A DNA stretch of 64,000 bases, from the NCBI GenBank assembly GCA_024138015.1, contig JAMXBB010000004.1, forward strand, positions 80,387,613-80,451,612. Reading direction: 5' to 3'. Within the stretch, counting starts at the first letter, position 1. Every line of letters begins with the position of its first letter. The notes under the pieces are model-generated. The model was not told where the DNA came from. It ran no database searches and saw only the letters and a program-made list of their open reading frames with translations. Positions 46,401 to 60,350 of this stretch are shown here, piece by piece. Position numbers and translations under genes: made by a program. This stretch comes from Lumnitzera littorea. Its lineage: Eukaryota > Streptophyta > Magnoliopsida > Myrtales > Combretaceae.

Positions 46401-49400
46401 ATATGGGATCCTTTGACCACCTTAGTGAGTCAGCTCATCAAGGGCACGATCCAAGTCTTCTTCAAATTTTTAGGTCACAGCCAGCTAATGGGGCGCTTTG
46501 ACCGCCTTAGTGAGTCAGCTCATTAAGGGTACGATCCACTTCTTCTTCAAATTTTTAGTTCTTAGCCAGTATATGGGGTGCTTTGACCGCCTTAGTGAGT
46601 TAGTTGATCAAGGGCATGATCAAAGTCTTCTTCAAATTTTCAGGTCACAGCCAGCTCATGGGGCGCTTTGACCGCCTTGGTGAATCAGCTCATTAAGGAT
46701 ACAATCCAAGTCTTCTTTGAATTTGTATGTCTTAGCTAGTTCATGGGCGCGTTGACCACGTTGATGAGTCTGCTCATTAATGGCACAATCTACGACTTCT
46801 TCAAATTTTTAATTCTTACCTAGCTCATGGGGCGCTTTGACCACCTTGGTGAGTCAGCTCATTAAGGGTACAATCCATGTCTCCTGCAAATTTGTTGGTC
46901 TTAGCTAGCTTATGGGGCACTTTGACCAAGTTGGTGAGTCAGCTCATTAATGGCACAATCTAAGAGTTCTTCAAATTTTTAATTCTTACCCAGCTCATGA
47001 AGCGCTTTGACCACCTTGGTGAGTCAGCTCATTAAGGGGACAATCCATGTCTTCTTCAAATTTGTAGGTCTTAGCTAGCTTATGGAGTGCTTTGACCAAG
47101 TTGGTGAGTTAGCTCATTAATGGCAGAATCTAAGACTTCTTCAAATTTTTAGGTCTTAGCCAGCTCTAGGGGCACTTTGACCGCGTTGGTGAGTCATCTC
47201 ATTAAGGGCACGATCCAAGTTTTCTTCAAATTTTTAGGTATTAGCCGGCTCGTGGGTTGCTTTGACCGCCTTGGTGCGTCAGCTCATTAAGGGCACGATC
47301 CACGACTTCTTCAAATTTTTAGGTCTTAGCCAGCTCATGGGGCGCTTTGACCGCCTTGATGAGTCAGCTCATTAAGGGCACGATCTAAGTCTTCTTTAAA
47401 ATTTTAGGTTTTAGCCAGCTCAAGGGGCGCTTTGACCGCCTTGGTTAGTCAGCCCATTAAGGGCACGAAATAAGTGTTCTACATATTTTTAGGTCTTACC
47501 GAGCTCAAGGGGCGCTTTGACCGCCTTGGTCAGTCAGCTCATTAAGGGCACGATACAAGTCCTCTTCAAATTTTTAGGTCATATCCAGCACATCGAGCAC
47601 TTTGACCGCCTTGGTGAGTTAGCACATTATGGACACGATCCAAGTCTTCTTCAAATTATTAGGTTTTAGCCATCTCATAGGGCACTTTGACCGCCTTAGT
47701 GAGTCAGCTCATTAAGGCCACGATCTAAGTCTTCTTTAAAATTTTAGGTCCTTGCCAGCTCAAGGGGCGCTTTGACCGCTTTGGTGAGTCAACTCATTTA
47801 TGGCACGATCCAAGTCTTCTTCAAATTTTTAGGTCTTAGCTAGCTTGTGGGGCACTTTGACCGCCTTGGTGTATCTTTTCATTAAGGGCACATTTGAAGT
47901 CTTCCTCAAATTTTTAGGTCTTAGCCAGCTCAAGGGGCGCTTCAACCGTATTGCTGAGTCAGCTCAGTAAGGGCACTATCCAAGCCTTCATCAAATATTT
48001 AGGTCTTGGCCAGCTCAAGGGGCGCTTTGACCGCATTGGTGGGTCAGCTCATTAAGGGCACGATCCAAGTTTTCTTCAAATTTTTAGGTATTAGCCGGCT
48101 TATGGGGCGCTTTGACCTCCCTGGTGCGTCAGCTCATTAAGGGCATGAGCCACGTCTTCTTCAAATTTTTAGGTCTTAGCCAGCTCATGGAGCACTTTGA
48201 CTGCCTTGGTGACTCAGCTCATTGAGGGCACGATCGAAGTCTTCTTTAAATTTTTAGGTCTTAGCCAGCTCAAGGGGCGCTTTGACCACCTTGGTGAGTC
48301 AGCCCATTAAGGGCACTATCTATGTCTTCTTCATATTTTTAGGTCTTAGCGAGCTCAAGGAGCGCTTTGACCGCCTTGGTGAGTCAGCTCGTTAAGGGTA
48401 CGATACAAGTCCTCTTCAAATTTTTAGGTCATAGCCAACACATCAAGCACTTTGACCGCCTTAGTGAGTTAGCACATTAAGGACACGATCCAAGTCTTCT
48501 TCAAATTATTATGTCTTACCCAGCTAATTGGGCGCTTTGAGCGCCTTGGTGAATCAGCTCATTAAGGGCACGATCTAAGTCTTCTTTAAATTTTTAGGTC
48601 CTTGCCAGCTCAAGGGGCACTTTCACAGCTTTGGTGAGTTAGCTGATTTAGGGTACGATCCAAGTCTTCTTCAAATTTTTAGGGCTTTGACTGCCTTGGT
48701 GTGTCTTTTCTTTAAGGACACATTTAAAGTCTTCTTCAAATTTTTAGGTCTTACCCAGCTCAAGGGGCGCTTTGACCGTGTTGGTGAGTCAGCTCAGTAA
48801 GGGCACTATCCAAGCCTTCATCAAATATTTAGGTCTTAGCCAGCTCAAGGGGCGCTTTGACCGTATTGGTGAGTCAGCTCATTTAGGGTAAGATCCAAGT
48901 CTTCTTCAAATTTTAGGTCTTAGCCAACTCAACGGCCGCTTTGATCCCCATGGTGTGTCAGCTCATTAAGGGCACGATCCAAGTCTTGTTCAAATTTTTA
49001 GGGCTTGTCCCACTCAATGTGTGCTGTTACCGCCTTGGTGAGTTAGCTCATTAGGGGCGCGATCCAAGTCTTCCTCAAATTTTTCGGTCTTAGCCAGCTC
49101 ATGGGGCGCTTTGACCACCTTGGTGAGTTAGGTCATTAAGGGTACGATCTAAGTCTTTTAGAAATTTTTAGTTCTTAGCCAGCTCATGGTGCGCTTTGAC
49201 CGCCTTGGTGAATCAGCTCATTAAGTGCGGGATCCAAGACTTCTTCAAATTTTTAGGTCTTAGCCAGCTCAAGGGCAATTTGACCGCCTTAGTGGGTCAG
49301 CTTATTATGGGCACGATCCAAGTTTTCTTCAAATTTTTAGGTATTAGTCGGCTTATGGGGCGCTTTGACCGGCTTGGTGAGTCAACTCATTAAGGGCACG

Positions 49401-50300
49401 ATCCAAGTCTTCCTCAAATTTTTAGGACTTTGCCAACTCATGCTGCACTTTGACCGCGTTGGAGAGTCAGCTCATTAAGGGCACGATCAAGGTTTTCTTC
49501 AAATTTTTCAGTATTAGCTAGCTCATGGGGCGCTTTGACTGCCTTGGTGTGTCAGCTCATTAAGGGCACATTGCAAGTCTTCTTCAAATTTTTAGGCCCT
49601 AGTGAGCTCAAGGGGCGCTTTGATCGCCTTAGTGAGTCAATTTATTAAGGGCATGATCCAAGTCTTCAAATTTTTAGGTCTTAGCTAGATCATGGGGCGC
49701 TCTGACTGCCTTGGAGAATCAGCTCAATAAGGGCATGATCCAAGTCTTCTTCAAACTTTTAGGTCTTAGCCAGCTCAAGGGGCGCTTTGACCGCCTTGGT
49801 GAGTCAGCTCATTAAGGGCACGTTCCAAGTCGTCTTCAAATTTCTAGGACTTAGCCAGCTCAAGGGGTGCTTTGACCACCTTTGTGAGTCAGCTAATAAG
49901 GGCACGTTGCAAGTCTTCTTAAAATTTTTAGGCCATAGTGAGCTCAAGGGGCGCTTTGATCACCTTGGTGAGTTAGCTCATTAAAGGCACGATCCAAGTC
50001 TTCTTCAAATTTCTAAGTCATAGCCAGGTCATGGGGCGCTTTGGCCTCCTTCCTGAGTCAGCTCAATATGGCCACGATCTAAGTCTTCTTCAAATTTTTA
50101 AGTCTTAGCCAGCTCATGGGGCGCTTTGGCAGCCTTAGTGAGTCAGATCATTAAGGGCACAATCTATGTCCTCTTCAAATTTTTAGGTCTTTGCCAACTC
50201 AAAGGTGCTTTGACCGCTTTGGTGAGTCATCTCATTAAGGGTACGATCCACGTCTTCTTGAATTTTTATTTCTAAGCAAGCTCATGGGGTACTTTAACCG
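43500..50300. repeat. Higher-order repeat block F, related to block A
   Basis: Rare variants of block A recur here in the same order: TAGAAATT at 43906 and 49159, and CAGCTAATAA at 44478 and 49890. Between them are monomers also found in block A (GGCCATAGTGAGCTC, AGATCATG). The interval between the two markers is 572 bp in the first copy and 731 bp in the second, which has two extra monomers at about 49420-49570 while the first has a small insertion near 44470. The same variants are not seen in blocks B to D, which lie between block A and the retroelement. Confidence 0.75.
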
Positions 50301-50699
50301 CCTTGGTGAGTCTGCTCATTAAGGGCACGATCCAAGACTTCTTCAATTTTTTAGGTTTTAGCTAGCTCATGGGGTGCTTTGACCGCCTAGGTAAGTCAGG
50401 CCATTATGGGCCTGATCCAAGTTTTCTTCAAATTTTTAGGTCTTAGCTAGCTCAAGGGGCGCTTTGACCACCATGGTGAGTCAGCTCATTAAGGGCACGA
50501 TCCAAGTCCACTTCAAATTTTAAAGTCTTAGCCAGTTTAAGGGGCGCTTTGACCGCATTGCTGAGTCAGCACATTTAGGGTACGATCTACGTCTTCTTCA
50601 AATTTTTAGTTCATAGCCAACTCATGGGGCGCTTTGACTGCCTTGGTGAGTCAACTCATGAAGGGTACGATCCAAGTTTTCTTCAAATTTTTAGGTCTT

Positions 50700-53600
50700 G
50701 GCCAGCTTATGAGGCGCTTTGACCGCCTTGGTGAGTCAACTCCTTAAGGGTACAATCCACGTCTTCTTCAAATTTTTAATTCTTACGTAGCTCATGGGGC
50801 GCTTTGACCGCCTTGGTGAGTCAGCTCGTTAATGGCACGATACAAGTCTTCTTCAAATTTTTAGGTCCTAGCCAGCTCATGGGGCACTTTGACCACCTTG
50901 GTGAGTCAGCTCATTAAGGGCACCATCCAAGTCCTCTTCAAATTTTTAGGTCATAGCCAGCTCATGGGTCGCTTTGACCGCCTTGGTGAGTCAGCTCAAT
51001 AAGGAAACGATCTACGTCTCCTTCAAATTTTTTATTCTTAGCCAGCTTATAAGGCTCTTTGACCGCCTTGGTGAGTCAGCTTAATATGGGTGCGATCTAC
51101 ATCTTCTACAAATTTTTAGTTCTTATCCAACTCTCAGGGCACTTTGACCGCCTTGGTGAGTCTTTTCATTGACGGCACGATCTAAGCCTTCTTCAAATTT
51201 TTAGGTCTTAGCCATCTCATGGGGCACTTTCACTGCGTTGGTAAGTCAGCCCATTGAGGGTACGATCAAAGTTTTCTCGAAATTTTTAGGTCTTAGCCAT
51301 CTCAAGGGGCACTTTGACAGCCTTGGTGAGTCTTTCCATTGAGGGCACGATCCAAGTCTTCTTCAAATTTATAGGTCTTAGCCAGCTCAAGGGGTGCTTT
51401 GACTGCCTTGCTGGGTTAGCTCATTAAGGGTACGATCCTAGTCTTCTTCAAATTTTTAGGTCGTAGCCAACTCATGGGGCGCTTTGACCGCCTTGGCAAC
51501 TCAGCCCATTGAGGGCACGATCCAAGTTTTCTTCAAATTTTTTGGTCGTAGCCAACTCAAGGGGCGCTTTGACCGACTTGCTGAGTCAAGTCATTAAGGG
51601 CATGATCCTAGTCTTCTTCACATTTTTAGGTGTTAGCCTAATCACGGGGTGCTTTGATTGCATTTGTGAGTCAGCTCATTAAGGGTACGATCGACGTCTT
51701 CTTCAAATTTTTAGTTCCTAGCCAACTTATGGGGCGCTTTGACCACCTTAGTTAGTTATCTCATTAAGGGCACAATCCAAGCCTTCTTCAAATTTTTAGG
51801 TCTTAACCAGCTCATTGGGCGCTTTGACTACCTTGGTAAGTCAGCCCATTGAGGGCATGATCCATGTTTTCTTCAAATTCTTAGGCATTAGCTAGCTTAA
51901 GGGGTACTTTGACCGGCATGGTGAGTCAACTCATTAAGGGCATGATCCAAGTCTTCTTCAAATTTTTATGTCTTAGCTAGCTCATGGGGCACTTTGACCG
52001 CCTTAGTGAGTCTGCTCATTAAGGGCACGATCCAAGTCTTCTTCAAATTTTTATGTCTTAGGCAGCACATGGGGCGCTTGGACCGCCATGGTGAGTCAGC
52101 TCATTAAGGGCACGATCTATGTCTTCATCTAATTTTGAGGTCTTAGCCAACTCATGGAGCGCTTTGACTACCTTGGTGAGTCATCCAAGTCATCTTCAAA
52201 TTTTTAGGTTTCACTCAGGTTAAGGGGCGCTTTGAACGCTTTGGTGAGTTAGCTCATTAATGGCACAATCTACGTCCTCTTCAAATTTTTAGGTCTTAGC
52301 CATCTCTTGAGGTGCTTTGACCACCTTAGTGAGTCAACTAATTAAGGGCACCATCCAAGTCTTCTTTAAATTTTTAGGTCATAGCCAGCTAGTGGAGTGC
52401 TTTGACCGTGTTGGTCAGTCAGCACATTAAGGGCACGATCCAAGTTTACTTCAAACTTTTAGGTCGTAGCTAGGTCATGAGGCGCTTTGACCACCTTGGT
52501 GAGTCAACTCATGAAGGGTACGATCCAAGTTTTCTTCAAATTTGTAGGTCTTGGCCAGCTTATGAGGCGCTTTGACCGCCTTGGTGAGTCAACTCATTAA
52601 GGGCACGATCTATGTCTTCTTCAAATTTTTAGGTCTTAGCCAACTCAAAGGATGCTTGAATCATTTTTGTGAGTCAGCTCATTAAGGGTACGATCCAAAT
52701 CTTCTTCAAATTCTTAGGTCTTAGCCAGCTCAAGTGGTACTTTGACCGGCATGGTGAGTCAGCTGATTAAGGGCATGATCCAAGTCTTCTTCAAATTTTT
52801 AGGTCTTAGCTAGCTCATGGGGTGCTTTGACCGCCTTGGTGAGTCTGCTCATTAAGGGCACGATCCAGGTCTTCTTAAAATTTTTAAGTCTTAGGCAGCA
52901 CATGGGGCACTTTGACCGCGTTGGTGAGTCAGCTCATTAAGGGCACGATCCAAGTTTTCTTCAAATTTTTAAGTTTTACCCAGCTTAAGGGCCGCTTCGA
53001 CTGCTTTGGTGAGTCAGCTCATTAATGGCACAATCCAAGTCTTCTTCAAATTTTTATGTCTTAGCCAACTTAAGGGGCGCTTTAACTGCCTTGGTGAGTT
53101 AGCTCAATAAGGGCACGATCCAAGTCCTCTTCAAATTTTCATGTCTTAGCCATCTCATGAGGCGTTTTGACCACCTTGGTGAGTCAGCTCATTAAGGACA
53201 CAATCCATGTCTTCTTCAAATATTTAGGTCTTAGTCAGCTCTTGGGGCGCTTTGACCGCCTTGGTGAGTCAGCTCCTTAAGGGTACAATCCACGTCTTCT
53301 TCAAATTTTTAATTCTTACGTAGCTCATGGGGCGCTTTGACCACCTTGGTGAGTTAGCTCGTTAATGGCACGATACAAGTCTTCTTCAAATTTTTAGGTC
53401 CTAGCCAGCTCATGGGGCACTTTGACCACCTTGGTGAATCAGCTCATTAAGGGCACCATCTATGTCCTCTTCAAATTTTTAGGTCATAGCCAGCTCATGG
53501 GTCGCTTTGACCGCCTTGGTGAGTCAGCTCAATAAGGAAACGATCTACGTCTCCTTCAAATTTTTTGTTCTTAGCCAGCTTATAAGGCTCTTTGACCGCC

Positions 53601-56600
53601 TTGGTGAGTCAGCTTAATATAGGTGCGATCCACGTCTTCTACAAATTTTTAGTTCTTATCCAACTCTCGGGGCACTTTGACCGCCTTGATGAGTCTTTTC
53701 ATTGACGGCACGATCTAAGCCTTCTTCAAATTTTTAGGTCTTAGCCATCTCATGGGGCACTTTCACTGCGTTGGTAAGTCAGCCCATTGAGGGTACGATC
53801 AAAGTTTTCTTCAAATTTTTAGGTCTTGGCCAGCTTATGAGGCGCTTTGACCGCCTTGGTGAGTCAACTCATTAAGGGCACGATCTATGTCTTCTTCAAA
53901 TTTTTAGGTCTTAGCCAACTCAAAGGATGCTTGAATCATTTTTGTGAGTCAGCTCATTAAGGGTACGATCCAAATCTTCTTCAAATTCTTAGGTCTTAGC
54001 CAGCTCAAGTGGTACTTTGACCGGCATGGTAAGTCAGCTGATTAAGGGCATGATCCAAGTCTTCTTCAAATTTTTAGGTCTTAGCTAGCTCATGGGGTGC
54101 TTTGACCGCCTTGGTGAGTCTGCTCATTAAGGGCACGATCCAGGTCTTCTTAAAATTTTTAAGTCTTAGGCAGCACATGGGGCACTTTGACCACGTTGGT
54201 GAGTCAGCTCATTAAGGGCACGATCCAAGTTTTCTTCAAATTTTTAAGTTTTACCCAGCTTAAGGGCCGCTTCGACTGCTTTGGTGAGTCAGCTCATTAA
54301 TGGCACAATCCAAGTCTTCTTCAATTTTTATGTCTTAGCCAACTCAAGGGGCGCTTTAACTGCCTTGGTGAGTTAGCTCAATAAGGGCACGATCCAAGTC
54401 CTCTTCAAATTTTCATGTCTTAGCCATCTCATGAGGCGTTTTGACCACCTTGGTGAGTCAGCTCATTAAGGACACAATCCATGTCTTCTTCAAATATTTT
54501 GGTCTTAGTCAGCTCTTGGGGCGCTTTGACCGCCTTGGTGAGTCAGCTCCTTAAGGGTACAATCCACGTCTTCTTCAAATTTTTAATTCTTACGTAGCTC
54601 ATGGGGCGCTTTGACCGCCTTGGTGAGTTAACTCATGAAGGGTATGATCCAAGTCTTCTTCAAATTTTTAGGTCATAGCCAACTTCTGGGGCGCTTTGAC
54701 TACCTTGGTGAGTCAGCTCATTGAGGGTACAATCCAAGTCTTCCTCAAATTTTTAGGTCTTAGCCAGCTTAAAAGACACTTTGACCGCTTTGGTGAGTCA
54801 ACTCATTAAGGGCACGATCCAGGTCTTCTTCAAAATTCTAGGTGTTGGCCAGCTCAAGGGGCCCTTTGACCTCCTTAGTGAGTCAGCACATTAAGGGCAC
54901 GATCTAAGTCTTCTTCAAATTTTAAGGTCTTACATAGCTCTTGGGGTGCTTTGACTGCCTTGGTGAGTCAGCTCATGAAGGGTACAATCCAAGTCATCTT
55001 CAAATTTTTAGGTCTTAGCCAGCTTATGGGGTGCTTTGACCGACTTGGTGAGTCCGCTCAATAAGGGCGCAATCCAAGTCTTCTTCAAATTTTTAGGTCT
55101 TGGCCAGCTCATGGCGTGCTTTGACCACCTTGGTGAGTCAGCTCTTTAAGGACACAATCCATGTCCTATTCAAATATTTAGGTCTTAGCCAGCTCTTGGG
55201 GCGCTTTGACTGCTTTGGTGAGTCAGCTCATGAAGGGTACAATCCAAGTCATCTTCAAATTGTTAGGTCTTAGCCAGCTCATGGGGTGCTTTGACCGCCT
55301 TCGTAAGTCGGCCCATTGAGGGCATGATCCATGTGTTCTTCAAATTCTTAGGTCTTAGCTAGCTTAAGGGGTACTTTGACCGGCATGGTGAGTCAGCTCG
55401 TTAAGGGCACGATCTAAGTCTTCTTCAAATTTTTATGTCTTAGCCAGCTCATGGGGCGCTTTGACCGCCTTAGTGAGTCTGCTCATTAAGGGCACGATCC
55501 AAGTCTTCTTCAAATTTTTAAGTCTTAGGCAACACATGGGGCGCTTTGACAGCCTTGGTGAGTCAGCTCATTAAGGGCACGATCCATGTCTTCTTTTAAT
55601 TTTGAGGTCTTAGCCAACTCATGGAGCGCTTTGACTACCTTGGTGAGTCATCCAAGTCATCTTCAAATTTTTAGGTCTCACCCAAGTCAAGGGGCACTTT
55701 GACCGCCTTGGTGAGTCAGCTCATTAATGGCACAATCTACGTCTTGTTCAAAATTTTAGGTCTTAGCCATCTCTTGAGGCACTTTGACCACCTTGGTGAG
55801 TCAGCTAATTAAGGGTACGATCCAGGTCTTCTTCAAATTTTTAGGTCATAGCCAGCTAGTGGAGCGCTTTGACCGTATTGGTCAGTTAGCACATTAAGGG
55901 CGCGATGCAAGTCTACTTCAAATTTTTAGGTTGTAGCTAGCTCATGAGGCGCTTTGACCACCTTGGTGAGTCAACTCATGAAGGGCACGATCCAAGTTTT
56001 CTTCAAATTTTTAGGTCTTGGCCAGCTTATGGGTCGCTTTGACCGCCTTGGTGAGTCAACTCATTAAGGGCACGATCTATGTCTTCTTCAAATTTTTAGG
56101 TCATAGCCAACTCAAAGGACACTTTGATCGTTTTTGTGAGTCAGCTCATTAAGGGTACGATCTAAATCTACTTCAAATTCTTAGGTCTTAGCTAGCTCAA
56201 GGGGTACTTTGACCGGCATGGTGAGTTAACTCATTATGGGCTCGATCCAAGTCTTCTTCAAATTTTTAAGTCTTAGCTAGCTCATGGAGTGCTTTGACCG
56301 CCTTGGTGAGTCTGCTCATTAAGGGCACGATCCAGGTCTTCTTCAAATTTTTATGTCTTAGGCAGCACATGGGGCGCTTTGACCACGTTAGTGAGTCATC
56401 TCATTAAGGGCATGATCCAAGTTTTCTTCAAATTTTTAAGTTTTACCCAGCTTAAGGGCCGCTTCGACCGCCTTGGTGAGCCAGCTCATTAATGGCACAA
56501 TCCAAGTCTTCTTCAAATTTTTATGTCTTAGCCAACTCAGAGGGCGCTTTGACTGCCTTGTTGAGTCAGCTCAATAAGGGCACGATCCAAGTCCTCTTTA

Positions 56601-59000
56601 AATTTTTATGTCTTAGCCATCTCATGAGGCGCTTTGACCACCTTGGTGAGTCAGCTTATTAAGGGCACGATCCAACTCTTCTTCAAATTTTTATGTCGTA
56701 GCCAGCTCATTGAGCGCTTTGATCGCGTTGGTGAGTCAGCTCACTAAGGGCACGATCCAAGTCTTTTTCAAATTTTTAGGTCTTAGCCAACTCATGAGGC
56801 GCTTTGACTACCTTGGTGAGTCAACTCATGAAGGGTACGATCCAAGTCTTCTTCAAATTTTTAGGTCATAGCCAGCTTGTGGGGAGCTTTGACTACCTTG
56901 GTGAGTCAGCTCATTAAGTGTACAATCCAAGTCTTCCTCAAATTTTTAGGTCCTAGCCAGCTCAAAGGACGCTTTGACTGCTTTGGTGAGTCAACTCATT
57001 AAGGGCACGATCCAGGTCTTCTTCAAAATTCTAGGTGTTGGCCAGCTCAAGGGGCCCTTTGACCTCCTTGGTGAGTCAACACATTAAGGGCACGATCTAA
57101 GTCTTCTTCAAATTTTAAGGTCTTACGTAGCTCTTAGGGTGCTTTGACTGCCTTGGTGAGTCAGCTCATGAAGGGTACAATCTAAGTCATCTTCAAATTT
57201 TTTGGTTTTAGCCAACTCATGGGGCGCTTTGATCGCCTTGGTGAGTCCGCTCAATAAGGGCACAATCTAAGTCTTCTTCAAATTTTTAGGTCTTTGCCAA
57301 CTCATGGGGCACTTTGACTGCCTTGGTGAGTCAGCTCATTAAGGATACGATCCATGTCCTCTTCAAATATTTAAGTCTTAGCCAGCTCTTGGGGCGCTTT
57401 GACCGCCTTGGTGAGTCTGCTTACGAAGGGTACAATCCAAGTCATCTTCAAATTTTTAGGTCTTCGCCAGCTTATGGGGTGCTTTGACCGCCTTGGTGAG
57501 TCAGCTCAATAATGGCACAATCCAAGTCTTCTTCAAATATTAGGTCTTAGCTAGCTCATAGGGCGCTTTGACTGCCTTGGTGAGTCAGCTCATTAAGGAC
57601 ACGATCCAAGTTTTTTTCAAATATTTCGGTCTTTGTCAACTCAAGGGGCGCTTTAGCCGCCTTGGTGAGTCAGCTCATTAAGGGTACGATCCACGTCTCC
57701 TTCAAATTTTTAATTCTTACGCACCTCATGGGGTGCTTTGGCCACCATGGTGAGTCAGCTCGTTAAGTGCACGATCCAAGTCTTCTTCAAATTTTTAGGT
57801 CTTAGCCAGCTCATGGGGTGCTTTGACCACCTTGGTGAGTCAGCTCATTAAGGACACCATCCAAGTCCTCTTCAAATTTTTAAGTCTTAGCTAGCTCATG
57901 GGTCGCTTTGACCGCCTTGGTGAGTCAGCTCATTAAGGGAATGATCTACGTCTTCTTCAAATTTTTAATTCTTAGCCAGCTCATGGGGCACTTTGAGCAC
58001 CTTGGTGAGTCAGCTTAATATGGGCACGATCCACGTCTTCTACAAATTTTTATTTCTTAGCCGACTCTCGCATCACTTTGACTGCCTTGGTGAGTCTTTT
58101 CATTGATGGCACGATCCAAGACTTCTTCAAATTTTTAGGTCCTAGCCAGTTCATGGGGCGCTTTGACTGCATTGGTAAGTCAGCCCATTGAGGGTACGGT
58201 CAATGTTTTCTTCAAATTTTTAGGTCATAGCCATCTCAAGTGGCACTTTGACTGCCTTGGTGAGTCTTTCCCTTGAGGGCACGAGCCAAGTCTTCTTCAA
58301 ATTTATAGGTCTTAGCCAGCTCAAGGGACGCTTTGACTGCCTTGCTTTGTCAGCTCATTAAGGGTACGATCCTAGTGTTCTTCAAATTTTTAGGTCGTAG
58401 GCAGCTCATGGGGCGCTTTGACCGCCTTGGTAACTCAACCCATTGAAGGCATGATCTAAGTTTTCTTCAAATTTTTAGTTCATAGCCAACTCATGGGGCG
58501 CTTTGACCGTCATGCTGAGTCAGCTCATTAAGTGCACGATCCTAGTCTTCTTCACATTTTTAGGTCTTAGCCTGATCTCAGGGCGCTTTGACTACATTGG
58601 TGAGTCATCTCATTAAGGGTACGATCCACGTCTTCTTCAAATATTTAGTTCCTAGCAAACTTATTGGGCGCTTTGACCGCCTTAGTTAGTTAGCTCGTTA
58701 AGCGCACAATCCAAGTCTTCTTCAAATTTTTAAGTCTTAGCCAACTCATGGGGCGCTTTGACCGCCTTGGTAAGTCAGCCCATTGAGGGCACGATCCATG
58801 TTTTCTTCAAATTCTTAGGTCTTAGCCAGCTTAAGGGATACTTTGATCGGCATGGTGAGTTAACTCATTAAGGGCACGATCCAAGTCTTCTTCAAATTTT
58901 TAGGTCTTAGCCAGCTCATGGGGCACTTTGACCGCCTTAGTGAGTCTACTCATTAAGGGCATGATCCATGTCTTCTTCAAATTTTTATGTCTTAGGCAGC
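50700..59000. repeat. Higher-order repeat block G (26-mer, with 15-mer expansion)
   Basis: CCCTTTGACC recurs at 54862 and 57054, 2192 bp apart, or 26 monomers less a 17-bp deletion carried by one monomer. That deleted monomer (GAGTCATCCAAG) is seen at 52184 and 55651, 3467 bp apart, close to 41 monomers: 26 plus an extra 15. The extra 15 are visible as a duplication at offset 1275 (GATGCTTGAA at 52651 and 53926). GTACTTTGACCGG sites at 51904/52737 and 55371/56204 are both exactly 833 bp apart (10 monomers less 17), confirming that the copies correspond. Confidence 0.82.
52545..54620. repeat. 15-monomer tandem duplication within block G
   Basis: Sequence at about 52545-53350 recurs at about 53820-54620 with offset 1275. 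Sequence at about 50730-51270 recurs at about 53263-53800 with offset 2533 (30 monomers less 17). The two matches meet near 53800-53815, where the sequence changes from resembling 51270 to resembling 52545. This is what an unequal exchange between misaligned copies would leave. Confidence 0.75.
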
Positions 59001-59499
59001 ACATGGGGCGCTTTGACAGCCTTGGTAAATTAGCTCATTAAGGGCACGATCCAAGTCTTCTTCAAATTTTTAGGTCTTAGCCAGCTTATAGAGCACTTTG
59101 ACCACCTTGGTGAGTCTGCTCATTAAGGGCATGATCCAAGTTTTCTTCAAAGTTTTATGTCTTACGCAGTACATGAGGCGCTTTGACCGCCTTGGTGAGT
59201 CAGCTCTTTAATGGCTCAATCCAAGTCTTCTTCAAATTTTTAGGTTTTAGTCAGCTCAAGAGGCACTTTGACCGCCTTGGTAAGTGAGGTCATGAAGGGC
59301 ACGATTCAAATCTTCTTCAAATTTTTAGGTCTTAGCCAACTCATGGGGCGCTTTGACCGCCTTGGTGAGTCAACTCATTAAGGATACGATCCAAGTCATC
59401 CTCAAAATTTTAAGTCTTAGCCAGTTCAAGGGGCGCTTTGACTGCCTTAGTGAGTCAGCTTATTAAGGGCACGATCCAAGTCCTCTTCAAATTTTTAGG

Positions 59500-60350
59500 T
59501 CTTGGCCAACTCAGAGGACGCTTTGACCGCTTTGGTGAGTCAGCTCATTAAGGGCACGACTAAGGTCTTCTTCAATATTTTAGGTCTTAGCTAGCTCAAG
59601 GGGCCCTTTGACCTCGTTGGTGAGTTAGCTAATTATGGGCACGATCCAAGTCTTCTTCAAATTTTTAGGTCTCAGCCTGCTAATGGGGCGCTGTGACCGC
59701 CTTGGTGAGTCTGGTCATTACGGGCACGATCCATGTTTTCTTCAAATTTTTCGGTCTTAGCCAGCTCAAGGGCCGCTTTGACTACCTTGGTGAGTCATCT
59801 CATTAAAGGCACGATCTAAGTCTTCTTCAAATTTTTAGATCTTAGCAACTCAAGGGGCGCTTTGACCGCCTTGGTGAGTCAGCTCATTAAGGGCACGATC
59901 TAAGTCTTCTTCAAATTTTTAGGTCTTAGCCAGCTCAAAGGACGCTTTGACTACTTTGGTGAGTCAGCTCATTAAGGGCATGTCCAGGTCTTCTTCAAAA
60001 TTTTAAGTCTTAGCTAGCTTAATGGACCCTTTGACCTCCTTGGTGAGTCAACTCATTAAGGGCACGATCCAAGTCTTCTTCAAATTTTTAGGTCTTAGCC
60101 TGCTCATGGGGCACTGTGACCGCCTTGGTGAGTCTGCTCATTTATGGCACAATCTATGTTTTCTTCCAATTTTTCGTTCTTAGCTAACTCAGGGGGCACT
60201 TTGACCGCTTTGGTGAGTCAGCTCATTAAAGGTATAATCCAAGTCTGCCTCAAATTTTTAGATCATAGCCAACTCAAGGGGTGCTTTGACTGCCTTGGTG
60301 TGTCAGTTCATTAAGGGTTTGATCCAAGGCTTCTTCAAATATTTGGGTCT
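59500..60350. repeat. Five-monomer repeat, two copies
   Basis: GACGCTTTGA at 59517 and 59941 (424 bp) and CCCTTTGACC at 59604 and 60027 (423 bp) mark two adjacent copies of five monomers. They share an unusual GGCGCTGTGACC/GGCACTGTGACC monomer and a following TTTTTCG variant. The copies are clearly diverged. Confidence 0.65.
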
